A stretch of 15,619 bases of DNA from Candidatus Omnitrophota bacterium (lineage in GTDB: Bacteria; Omnitrophota; Gorgyraeia; Gygaellales; Profunditerraquicolaceae): positions 1 through 15,619 of the forward strand of contig JAUYEC010000109.1 in the NCBI GenBank assembly GCA_030691585.1. The letters run 5' to 3'. Both the position numbers and the translations under genes were made by a program. The notes under the pieces are model-generated. The model was not told the DNA's origin. It did no database searches and worked only from the letters and a program-made list of their open reading frames with translations. Each line of letters begins with the position of its first letter. Position 1 is the first letter of the stretch. Positions 1 to 6,266 of this stretch are shown here, in pieces.

Positions 1-1028
1 AGCCGTGCCTGCTCGCGCGCAAAACCTTTATCCTGAAGTTTCTTGAGCATTACTTGCGGCTCATCCGAAGGCAGAATATCGAATTTCTCCTTGACCATTC
101 CGGCAAAGGAACGCCGCTGCCAGGGAGTTTTTAAATTAATCGTCTTACCCTGATAGGTGATCTCATCTTTGCCGAACAGATCCCTGGCAATACCGGTGAT
201 CAACTCCTGCGACATATTCATCATCGTCTCATAATTACCGTATGCCTCGTAAACTTCCAACATGGTGAATTCCGGGTTGTGCCGGGTGGAGACGCCTTCA
301 TTGCGGAAACTGCGGTTGATCTCATAAACCCGGTCAAGACCGCCGACCAGGAGCCGCTTGAGGTAAAGCTCCGGTGCGATGCGCAGAAAAAAATCCGTAT
401 CGTATTCGTTATGGTGCGTCTTAAACGGCCGGCCCGCGGCACCCCCTGCGATATTATGCATCATCGGAGTCTCTACTTCCAGGAAAGAACGGGCGTTAAG
501 GAAAGCCCGGATCTGGCTTATGATGCGCGTGCGCGCCAGGAAAACTTTTTTTACTTCTTCGTTAGAGACCAGGTCGAGGTAGCGCTGGCGGTAGCGGATC
601 TCCACGTCCTTTAGACCGTGCCATTTTTCCGGCAGCGGACGCAAGGCCTTGGAAAGAACAGTAAACTCCTCTACCTTTACCGTGGGTTCCTGGGTATGCG
701 TCTTAAACAGCTCGCCAGTTACCGCGATAAAATCAGCAATATCAACATTATCCAGTAATTCAAATAACTCCGAACCTGCGGTATCGCTTTTAAGATAAAG
801 CTGGATCTTGCCGGTTGTATCGCGCAGATCCATAAAGCAGGCTTTGCCGTGCTGGCGCTTGGCCATGACGCGGCCGCAAAAGCTGACCTTCCTGCCTTCC
901 TGAAAGTCAACAAGTGCCGGACCAATATCCGTGCGCAAACCCTTCGGCGCGCCGTAGATATCAATGCCCTTTGCCCTCAAAGCCTCTAATTTTGCCTTAC
1001 GTTGGCTGATTATATCGTCTAGTTCCAT
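1..1028 (-). CDS. lysS: Lysyl-tRNA synthetase, class II (3' end beyond window)
   Basis: This gene encodes the cytoplasmic enzyme that charges tRNA-Lys with lysine using ATP. The first 342 codons are visible and the rest lies left of the window. The product begins MELDDIISQRKAKLEALRAK, continues into an N-terminal OB-fold anticodon-binding region (about residues 40-150) and enters the class II catalytic core. The motif 2 stretch FRNEGVSTRHNPEFTMLE is clear, and the preceding segments (EVETPMM, FFLRIAPELYLKRL) are typical of LysS. I checked several segments and the frame is intact. The start is the ATG at 1026-1028, preceded by AAGGAG at a good distance. That Shine-Dalgarno and the start codon lie inside a repeat unit also found at 1182-1198. 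A strong promoter sits about 220 bases upstream. Identification is firm; only the C-terminus is unseen. Confidence 0.96.
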   Translation of the reverse strand, partial: MELDDIISQRKAKLEALRAKGIDIYGAPKGLRTDIGPALVDFQEGRKVSFCGRVMAKRQHGKACFMDLRDTTGKIQLYLKSDTAGSELFELLDNVDIADFIAVTGELFKTHTQEPTVKVEEFTVLSKALRPLPEKWHGLKDVEIRYRQRYLDLVSNEEVKKVFLARTRIISQIRAFLNARSFLEVETPMMHNIAGGAAGRPFKTHHNEYDTDFFLRIAPELYLKRLLVGGLDRVYEINRSFRNEGVSTRHNPEFTMLEVYEAYGNYETMMNMSQELITGIARDLFGKDEITYQGKTINLKTPWQRRSFAGMVKEKFDILPSDEPQVMLKKLQDKGFAREQAR

Positions 1029-1238
1029 CCTTCGACTCCTTATGGTCGCTTGGTTCGACTGCGCTCACCATGCTTCGCAGAACACATTCGACTACGCTCA
1101 GTGTTCGCCCTGAACCATGTTGAAGGGCGAACCATGCTGAGCCCGTCGAAGCACAGGATGACACCGAGTATAGTCGAGGTGCCATCCTTCGACTCCTTTC
1201 AGTCGCTCGGGATGACACCGAGCGTAGTCGAGGTGCCA
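1025..1238. repeat. Cluster of palindromic (REP-like) repeats in the lysS leader
   Basis: The leader between the lysS promoter and start codon is built from short related repeats. A 17-base unit, CCATCCTTCGACTCCTT, occurs identically at 1025-1041 and 1182-1198. A GGATGACACCGAG..TAGTCGAGGTGCC unit occurs at 1156 and 1210, a period of 54 bases with two differences. Between them is a large hairpin: outer arms TTCGAC (1088-1093) with GTCGAA (1145-1150), and inner arms GTTCGCCCT (1103-1111) with AGGGCGAAC (1124-1132). Such TTCGACT/GCTCAG/GTCGAA palindromes are a common intergenic repeat type in many bacteria and are often attributed to REP-associated transposases. No such transposase gene is in this window. 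Read on the minus strand, the units carry AAGGAG followed by ATG. Confidence 0.85.
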
Positions 1239-1248
1239 TAGTTTTTTA

Positions 1249-1277
1249 ATTATATAATATAAATAATGCCGTGTCAA
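1249..1277 (-). promoter_or_regulatory. Sigma-70 type promoter of lysS
   Basis: On the minus strand, TTGACA (1272-1277) and TATAAT (1249-1254) are separated by 17 bases, which is a consensus promoter. Transcription would begin near 1242 and give lysS a leader of about 210 bases made almost wholly of the repeats. No T-box or riboswitch could be recognised in that leader. Confidence 0.82.
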
Positions 1278-1301
1278 TTATTACCTGTCGTCGTATCAGG
1301 C

Positions 1302-1330
1302 GTAGGGGCGGGTTTCAGACCCGCCCCTAC
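1302..1330. repeat. Perfect palindrome, GTAGGGG family
   Basis: The 12-base arms GTAGGGGCGGGT and ACCCGCCCCTAC flank a 5-base centre. It lies upstream of the lysS promoter and lacks a T-run on either side, so it does not look like a terminator. It is one of five related palindromes in this window (also 1349, 6176, 6222 and 7980). Confidence 0.85.
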
Positions 1331-1340
1331 AACACCATCT

Positions 1341-1375
1341 AAAAAACACAGGGACAGCATAGCATGCTGTCCCTG
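1341..1375 (-). terminator. Palindrome acting as Rho-independent terminator
   Basis: The arms CAGGGACAGCAT (1349-1360) and ATGCTGTCCCTG (1364-1375) enclose a 3-base loop. Reading on the minus strand, the hairpin is followed by TG and six Ts (1341-1346). It lies 26 bases after the stop of the membrane-protein gene ending at 1402, so it probably ends that transcript. Its arms match the repeat at 6176-6204, so a mobile-type palindrome appears to serve as a terminator. Confidence 0.7.
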
Positions 1376-1401
1376 CTCAAAAAAACCTTCTCTTTTAATT
1401 G

Positions 1402-1854
1402 TTATTTAGCTAACTTGCGGTAGCCGATGTATATCAGTACGACAAAAGCGGCCAGTAACGATAGGAATTTCATCCAATCGTACAATTCCGACCAATAGTT
1501 GGCATAGCCGTCTACCAGCGTAAAAATACCGCCGAACATGAGCCCTGTTCCAACCGCCTGGATCGGCACAAGCGCGCCCATTATCACCGCGGCCAGGCCT
1601 ACGGGAACAGCTACAATAAACAGATATTGCTGAAAGATTTTCTCTTTCTGCCGCCAGATCCTTTCTTTTGCTTTCCTTTCAGCATCCATTTTGGCTTTCT
1701 GCTCTGGGGCCGCACCCTCATATTGGCGATAAGAAGAATTGTCATAGCGGTCTTGCCATTTGGGCGCGGGAACAAATGTACTCACCCCGTAATGGACCAA
1801 CATAGGCAGGATAATCGCTATCCCAAAACCTAACGCAAACTTTTTCGCAAGCAT
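1402..1854 (-). CDS. Hypothetical four-helix membrane protein
   Basis: I do not recognise the family. The 150-residue product has a hydrophobic N-terminal helix (about 6-27), a strongly charged amphipathic middle rich in Lys, Glu, Arg and Gln (about 31-75, possibly coiled coil), then three more helices (about 77-95, 98-116, 127-145) and a short basic tail. This suggests an inner-membrane protein with one hydrophilic domain between helices 1 and 2. The start ATG has a strong site, GGAGGG with AAA spacing. It lies 51 bases after the SPFH gene in the same direction, so the two are probably cotranscribed, and a terminator-like palindrome follows. A role alongside the SPFH protein, for example in a membrane microdomain, is only inference. 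Confidence 0.8.
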   Translation of the reverse strand: MLAKKFALGFGIAIILPMLVHYGVSTFVPAPKWQDRYDNSSYRQYEGAAPEQKAKMDAERKAKERIWRQKEKIFQQYLFIVAVPVGLAAVIMGALVPIQAVGTGLMFGGIFTLVDGYANYWSELYDWMKFLSLLAAFVVLIYIGYRKLAK

Positions 1855-1905
1855 TTTCCCTCCTTGTTATTTACCCGGGGACAGATCCTTTAGAACTCCT
1901 CCCCG

Positions 1906-2802
1906 CTATTCCTTATTAACCGTCCTGACCAACGGAATGCCGTTGTCACCGCTTGGGATATAGACGGTGGTGTGATTCTGGCCGTTGGCCATCATCATTT
2001 GAGCTTTGATGGCTTCGTGCTGTAAATAAGCCTGGGTCAAAGTCTTGTTTATAATACCCTGTGCCTCGGCAATACCTTTAGCCTCGATGACTTTTCTATC
2101 CGCCTCCTGAGATTCTTTTGTTAATACAAATTTCATCTGCTCGCTTTCCTGCTCCGCCTTGAGTTTCTGCTCTATGGCGATAGCCACAGTCGGAGGAAGA
2201 GTGACCGATCTCAACAAAACCTTTTCTAATATAATGCCCCTCTCGGCGAGCATTTTTTCCAGGTCATTGGATATCTTCTGCGTGATCTCATCCCTGCCTG
2301 AAGTATAAAGCGCCTTGGCTTCATAATAAACAGTTGCTTCTCTGGCGGCGGAGCGGAATTGCGGGACAACCACCACATCATCATAATCCCTACCTATTGT
2401 TTTATAGATGTTGCTTGCTTTTTCAGGATTGAGACGATAAAGGATGGAAATATCTATCAACATGGACAAGCCCTCTTTTGAAGGGACCTGCATTACTTCT
2501 TTCAGTTCTTGGGTCTGAATATCCATTAAGACCAGGTTGACGAAAGGATTTACCAGGTTTATCCCTGCCTTCCTGGCTGAGTCATCAACATGCCCCCACA
2601 AATCGACTATGCCCACATGGCCTGCCGGGACAATTCTGATCAAACTAAAGAAAACCAAAGCTATAGCAAAAACTACGCCGACTATACCGGCATCTTTAGC
2701 TATATGCGCGTAATTACGGCCATCTTGCTTGAGATTGAACTTGCCGGACAAACCAGCTAACACGAAACTAACTGCTAATAGCATCAACGCGAATACAAAC
2801 AT
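1906..2802 (-). CDS. SPFH/prohibitin-family membrane protein
   Basis: The 298-residue product begins with two hydrophobic segments (about 1-17 and 38-55). These lead into an SPFH (Band 7) domain containing VPAGHVGIVDLWG, PFVNLVLMDIQTQEL and the typical RGIILEKVLLRSVTLPPTVA region. A charged helical stretch (about 200-255, KLKAEQESEQMKFVLTKESQ) resembles the coiled coil that drives oligomerisation in prohibitins and HflK/HflC. Such proteins form large membrane rings and often modulate proteases or lipid domains. I start at the ATG at 2802 because AAGGAGG lies just upstream; an in-frame TTG 24 bases earlier has no comparable site. The rubrerythrin gene ends 34 bases upstream, and an M48 protease of the HtpX type lies nearby. 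The family is certain, the specific partner is not. Confidence 0.92.
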   Translation of the reverse strand: MFVFALMLLAVSFVLAGLSGKFNLKQDGRNYAHIAKDAGIVGVVFAIALVFFSLIRIVPAGHVGIVDLWGHVDDSARKAGINLVNPFVNLVLMDIQTQELKEVMQVPSKEGLSMLIDISILYRLNPEKASNIYKTIGRDYDDVVVVPQFRSAAREATVYYEAKALYTSGRDEITQKISNDLEKMLAERGIILEKVLLRSVTLPPTVAIAIEQKLKAEQESEQMKFVLTKESQEADRKVIEAKGIAEAQGIINKTLTQAYLQHEAIKAQMMMANGQNHTTVYIPSGDNGIPLVRTVNKE

Positions 2803-2836
2803 CTTACCCTCCTTGTCAGGAAACAATTCTTATGAT

Positions 2837-3415
2837 TTAATAATTCTCGGCTAAGATCTCATAGTAGCCTTGCGGATGCTTGCAGGCCGGGCATTCTTTC
2901 GGCGCCTCTGCGCCCTCAATGACATAGCCGCAGTTGATACAGTGCCAGCGGACCGCCGCTTTCTTCTTAAACACCTCGCCGTTTGATATGTTGTTGATCA
3001 GTTTCCTGTATCTTGACTCATGGAATTTTTCCACCTTGGAGATCTGCTCGAACGAGCGCGCCACATCGGCAAAACCCTCGTTCTCGGCAGTCTTGGCAAA
3101 ATCCGCGTAAAGGATGGTCCACTCCAGGTTCTCTCCGGCCGCCGCCCCTTCAAGATTAACTTTAGTGCTCTTGATCGCGCCCGCGGGGTAAGACGCGGTA
3201 ATTTCCACATCCCCTCCCTCGAGATATTTAAAAAATACCTTGGCATGTTCTTTTTCGTTTTCCGCTGTCTCGGTAAAGATGTTGGCGATCTGCTCAAGCC
3301 CTTCTTTTCGCGCGGCCGAGGCAAAATAGGTATATCTGTTTCTTGCCTGTGATTCACCGGCAAAAGAAGCGAGAAGATTTTTTTCTGTTTTTGTCCCTTT
3401 AATAGACTTGCTCAT
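2837..3415 (-). CDS. rbr: Rubrerythrin
   Basis: Rubrerythrin reduces hydrogen peroxide in the cytoplasm of anaerobes, using a di-iron site fed by a rubredoxin centre. The 192-residue product has the expected length. The ferritin-like part contains ESQARNRYTYF (Glu21), AENEKEHAK (Glu54, His57) and AENEGFADVARSF, supplying the iron ligands. The C-terminal rubredoxin-like part has two CxxC pairs (Cys159/162 and Cys175/178) within WHCINCGYVI and ECPACKHPQ. The start is preceded by AAGGAG. It appears to lead an operon with the SPFH gene and the membrane protein downstream. It suggests an anaerobic or microaerophilic host with oxidative-stress defence. A MITE-like element lies directly upstream. 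Confidence 0.96.
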   Translation of the reverse strand: MSKSIKGTKTEKNLLASFAGESQARNRYTYFASAARKEGLEQIANIFTETAENEKEHAKVFFKYLEGGDVEITASYPAGAIKSTKVNLEGAAAGENLEWTILYADFAKTAENEGFADVARSFEQISKVEKFHESRYRKLINNISNGEVFKKKAAVRWHCINCGYVIEGAEAPKECPACKHPQGYYEILAENY

Positions 3416-3444
3416 TTCGTAACTCCTTCCTCAATTTTTTTCAT

Positions 3445-3560
3445 AAGTTTGGGGACGTTCCCTAAGGGGACACCCTTCTAAACATGCTTATTTTTAACCT
3501 ATTTATTTACAACTACTTACGAGCGCCAAGCATGGTACCTGGGGGAACGTCCCCCAAGTT
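3445..3560. repeat. MITE-like element with terminal inverted repeats
   Basis: The ends are near-perfect inverted repeats: AAGTTTGGGGACGTTCCC at 3445-3462 against GGGGGAACGTCCCCCAAGTT at 3541-3560. A second inner pair, ACATGCTT near 3482 and AAGCATGG near 3527, lets the whole 116-base unit fold on itself. The interior is AT-rich and has no reading frame. It fills the gap between the M48 protease gene and rubrerythrin. No flanking target duplication was clear. A related GGGGGACG palindrome is at 8791-8825. Confidence 0.65.
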
Positions 3561-3561
3561 A

Positions 3562-4524
3562 CTACGCGTTATATTCGGATAGGCGTTTGATGCGCTTGAG
3601 CACGTTCGGGTGGGTGCTTAAAGTTTCCATAAGCCGGTCCCCGAAATTCAGGCTGACCTTTTTTTCCTTGAGATACCTCAACTCATTAGCGTCGATGGTA
3701 CCGCTTTTATCCAGGTCAAGCTGGCTCAATTCTTTGATCTCGTTTAAGGCCTGCGACGGGTCATTGACAAAAAAAGCCTTGAGCCCCTCTACTTCCTTAA
3801 GGGAATCTTTACTCGTGCGCGCCGCCCCATACGCTAGCTTATAGAGGCTGGATGCCAGGGCCGACGGCTTATTGCCGAGTTCAACCGAACCTTTATCCGC
3901 GAAATATTCGCGGATACGCGAAGCATAGAGCACCAAGAGATTAGTGATAAAGTAGAACAGGAACGCCGCCACACCGATGAGCACACCGTTTCCGCCGCGA
4001 TCGTCGCGCCTGCGGCCGTAAAACAGGAACTGCCAGGCAATACGGTATAAGATCATCGGTATGACCGACAGCAATGTTATAGTGAGCACGTCGCGGTTTT
4101 TGAGGTGGCTCAGCTCATGGCCGAGCACCGCCTTTAATTCCTCTTCATTCAGGAGCCGCAGAATACCTTCGGTAACACAGACCCTGCCGTCGCGGATACC
4201 CCGGCCAAAAGCAAAGGCGTTGGGTAACGCGATCTGCGCGATGCCGACGCGCGGCATGGGAATATTCGCCTTAACCGCCAGGCCCTCTACCATACGGAAA
4301 AGCTGCGGGTTTTCTTCCTTTTTGATATATTTTACCCGCATCGTCCATTCCACGATCTTGGGCCCAAGCATATACTGGATAAACATCATCACAAAAGAAA
4401 GGATGATGTAAAAACCGAAGTCCCCGACATGCAGGACATTGCGGCCGATAACCACGACCACCGCGTAAATTATCCCGAACAGGGCGGTTAATAATAACCA
4501 CATCCGTAATCTTAGAGACCACAT
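3562..4524 (-). CDS. htpX: HtpX-like M48 membrane zinc protease with EF-hand loop
   Basis: HtpX-type proteases sit in the inner membrane and degrade damaged membrane proteins. The 320-residue product has N-terminal helices (about 8-27 and 36-54), the zinc motif HELSH (136-140), the third-ligand region REYFAD (Glu206), two helices between them (about 146-165 and 181-201), and the family tail STHPNVLKRI (303-312). Between catalytic core and tail there is an added segment with a textbook EF-hand calcium loop, DLDKSGTIDANE (270-281), with all ligand positions filled. The start has GGAGG seven bases upstream. It lies 90 bases after the DUF1573 gene in the same direction. Family assignment is firm; calcium binding is inferred from the motif, and whether this is the true htpX orthologue is less certain. 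Confidence 0.93.
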   Translation of the reverse strand: MWSLRLRMWLLLTALFGIIYAVVVVIGRNVLHVGDFGFYIILSFVMMFIQYMLGPKIVEWTMRVKYIKKEENPQLFRMVEGLAVKANIPMPRVGIAQIALPNAFAFGRGIRDGRVCVTEGILRLLNEEELKAVLGHELSHLKNRDVLTITLLSVIPMILYRIAWQFLFYGRRRDDRGGNGVLIGVAAFLFYFITNLLVLYASRIREYFADKGSVELGNKPSALASSLYKLAYGAARTSKDSLKEVEGLKAFFVNDPSQALNEIKELSQLDLDKSGTIDANELRYLKEKKVSLNFGDRLMETLSTHPNVLKRIKRLSEYNA

Positions 4525-4544
4525 GTTAGTTTCCTCCTTATCCC

Positions 4545-4602
4545 GTCGTCCGTCTTTCGTCTTTCGTAAAAAACGGAATACGATATACGGAAAACGAACG
4601 AC
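4545..4602. repeat. Imperfect inverted/tandem intergenic repeat
   Basis: The gap between the DUF1573 gene and the M48 protease holds CTTTCGT repeated in tandem (4554-4567). A weak long hairpin is closed by GTCGTCCGT (4545-4553) and ACGAACGAC (4594-4602), eight of nine bases paired. It contains CGATATACGG-like units and no gene. It may be a diverged relative of the other intergenic repeats; a regulatory role is not shown. Confidence 0.4.
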
Positions 4603-4614
4603 AATATCGTTTTT

Positions 4615-5004
4615 TTATTTTTTTACGTTTGCTCTTATCGCAAACCTGATCACCGGCTTGTCCGGATCGTCGGTATGCACATATACAAACTGCTTTGTCG
4701 GGCCATTATATCCTTTGGCTTTAAATTTTACTTCAATAGTCGTCTCTTCGCCCGGCGCAAGCTGTTTTTTCTTTACCGTCGACACCGTGCAGCCGCAAGA
4801 AGTAGTTACCTCCTTGATATTTAAAACTTTCTGGCCATGATTTTTCAGGACAAAGTTATGCGTCACAACCTGGGTCTCCTGCACCTTGCCGAAATCCCAG
4901 GCATTTTCTTCCGCGGGGGCTGCCGTTTGCTGCTCTGCACCACACGGCCTAAGGCATACTAATGAAAAAATTACCAACACCGAAAAAAATAATATTTTTT
5001 TCAT
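4615..5004 (-). CDS. Secreted DUF1573 domain protein
   Basis: The 129-residue product starts MKKILFFSVLVIFSLVCLRP, a signal peptide ending near CGAEQ, so it should be exported; a lipoprotein form is possible but the lipobox is poor. The rest is one DUF1573 domain, an Ig-like beta sandwich, with the hallmark TTSCGCTV cysteine pair and the PGEETTIEVKF and VHTDDPDKPVI strands. The start is the ATG at 5002-5004, which has GGAGGT upstream; an in-frame ATG 15 bases earlier has no such site. It overlaps the preceding thioredoxin/CcdA gene by ATGA, implying translational coupling. That neighbour suggests its cysteines could be redox partners, which is inference; DUF1573 has no settled function. Confidence 0.9.
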   Translation of the reverse strand: MKKILFFSVLVIFSLVCLRPCGAEQQTAAPAEENAWDFGKVQETQVVTHNFVLKNHGQKVLNIKEVTTSCGCTVSTVKKKQLAPGEETTIEVKFKAKGYNGPTKQFVYVHTDDPDKPVIRFAIRANVKK

Positions 5005-6167
5005 CCCGCGTACCTCCATAATAAAAATATTCCCAGTCCGAAAAACAATAAACCCATCAATACCTTCACCGCTATCATCCGTTCTTTTAGAAAACGTCCG
5101 AAGTCCTCCGAGGTTACCCCTGTAAGAGCGAGTGCGAATATCGCAGAAAGCGGTGCCACAAACATCAGGTTATAAAGAACCAGGTAACCAAAGGCCTGCA
5201 ATTTCAGCGGCGAGGCCTTTAAGATAAAGGCAATGGTCGGCAGATACGTCTGCCCCGTGCAGACCGCCTCCAGCAATGAAATAAGAAATCCGCAGATAAA
5301 GGCGCTGATGACAAGATCCCACAAAACGTTCTTTTTGGGCTGGTCCCCTCCGGTTTTCCTGTAGTGCAGGCCGATGACATGATGGATCCTGTTCTTGATA
5401 CTTTGCGGCAGCTGCAGCAGGAGCCCGTCCGCGGAGCCGGTTTTCTTAAATTTAATTATATCATACACCGCGGCAATTCCCAGCGCGATACTGAAGACCC
5501 CGATACCAATATTGATTGCTCTAGCCGCCAGCCAAAAACCTTTCAGGTAATAGAGGAAATTGAATATACCCAGGCCAAGCAACAAATATGTCAAAAAGAC
5601 CGCAAAGATAAAAGTGCTGCCTACGACAATAAGCTCTCTTTTTTTATAGCCCTGCAGCGCCAGATACGAGATGAAAAAAACGATCACGGTAAAGGCGCAG
5701 GGATTAATGCCGTCAATAAGCCCGGCGCCTACGACAGCCAGCGGCTTAAAAGCGCGGAAGCGCTCGGTTAGATCCACAGGCTCAAGGCTGCTGCCTGCAC
5801 TGGATGTGCCTGCGCGGTTGATCAGCCACCTGAGATTCTGGGCGTTAACTTGCCTGCCGTTTAAGAAATTTCCTTCAAAATAAAATACCGGCACCACGAT
5901 CTCCAGGCCTTTTTGGTATTTTTCCCTGAGGCCGAGGAGTAATTTATAATTTTCAATATCGCTGTTATCAAGCTCCTCTATCTCTACGCGGCCGGCAAAC
6001 TCAATTGCTATCTGCGGCAGCAATTCCGTCTTTATCTCCATACACTTGTGGCACGACGGAGAAAAAAATACCAGTAGTTTTTTGACAGGCAACGGCTCAT
6101 CAGCCGCGCATAATAGGCCGCGGGCCAGTAAAAATAAGACCGTTATAGCAAAAATTCTTTTTATCAT
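5001..6167 (-). CDS. Thioredoxin-like/CcdA-type membrane thiol transporter fusion
   Basis: The product (388 residues from the ATG at 6167) begins with a signal-like helix. A thioredoxin-like domain follows with FFSPSCHKCMEI, a CxxC pair at Cys39/Cys42. After a linker, a polytopic DsbD/CcdA-type domain starts near residue 140. It contains GINPCAFTVIVFFISYLAL and LLEAVCTGQTYLPTIAFI, whose single cysteines are the redox pair that moves electrons across the membrane in this family. The fusion probably transfers reducing power from cytoplasmic thioredoxin to periplasmic thiols. It is coupled by ATGA to a DUF1573 gene. The start is uncertain: 6167 lacks a good Shine-Dalgarno, and the alternative at 6188 lies inside a palindromic repeat. 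Domain calls are firm; substrates are unknown. Confidence 0.9.
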   Translation of the reverse strand: MIKRIFAITVLFLLARGLLCAADEPLPVKKLLVFFSPSCHKCMEIKTELLPQIAIEFAGRVEIEELDNSDIENYKLLLGLREKYQKGLEIVVPVFYFEGNFLNGRQVNAQNLRWLINRAGTSSAGSSLEPVDLTERFRAFKPLAVVGAGLIDGINPCAFTVIVFFISYLALQGYKKRELIVVGSTFIFAVFLTYLLLGLGIFNFLYYLKGFWLAARAINIGIGVFSIALGIAAVYDIIKFKKTGSADGLLLQLPQSIKNRIHHVIGLHYRKTGGDQPKKNVLWDLVISAFICGFLISLLEAVCTGQTYLPTIAFILKASPLKLQAFGYLVLYNLMFVAPLSAIFALALTGVTSEDFGRFLKERMIAVKVLMGLLFFGLGIFLLWRYAG

Positions 6168-6175
6168 ATACCGGT

Positions 6176-6204
6176 GTAGGGACAGCATAATATGCTGTCC
6201 CTAC
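6176..6204. repeat. Perfect palindrome, GTAGGGACAG family (CATA type)
   Basis: The 14-base arms GTAGGGACAGCATA and TATGCTGTCCCTAC flank a single central base. It ends nine bases before the chosen start of the thioredoxin/CcdA gene and contains an alternative in-frame ATG (6188). Confidence 0.9.
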
Positions 6205-6221
6205 AAACCCATTGTGTTCCG

Positions 6222-6250
6222 GTAGGGACAGGTTTGAAACCTGTCCCTAC
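6222..6250. repeat. Perfect palindrome, GTAGGGACAG family (GTTT type)
   Basis: The 14-base arms GTAGGGACAGGTTT and AAACCTGTCCCTAC flank one central base. It lies just after the radical SAM gene (stop at 6267) and 17 bases from the preceding palindrome. There is no T-run, so terminator function would depend on the hairpin alone. Confidence 0.9.
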
Positions 6251-6266
6251 AAAATCACTATCAATA

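Noticed and set aside
1156..1238. Repeats with a 54-base period considered as a CRISPR array
   Set aside because: There are only two copies, the repeats are themselves partly palindromic and degenerate, the interval is filled by other repeat sequence rather than a unique spacer, and there are no cas genes.
1029..1248. lysS leader as a T-box or lysine riboswitch
   Set aside because: No T-box core or L-box features could be recognised; the whole leader is accounted for by intergenic repeats.
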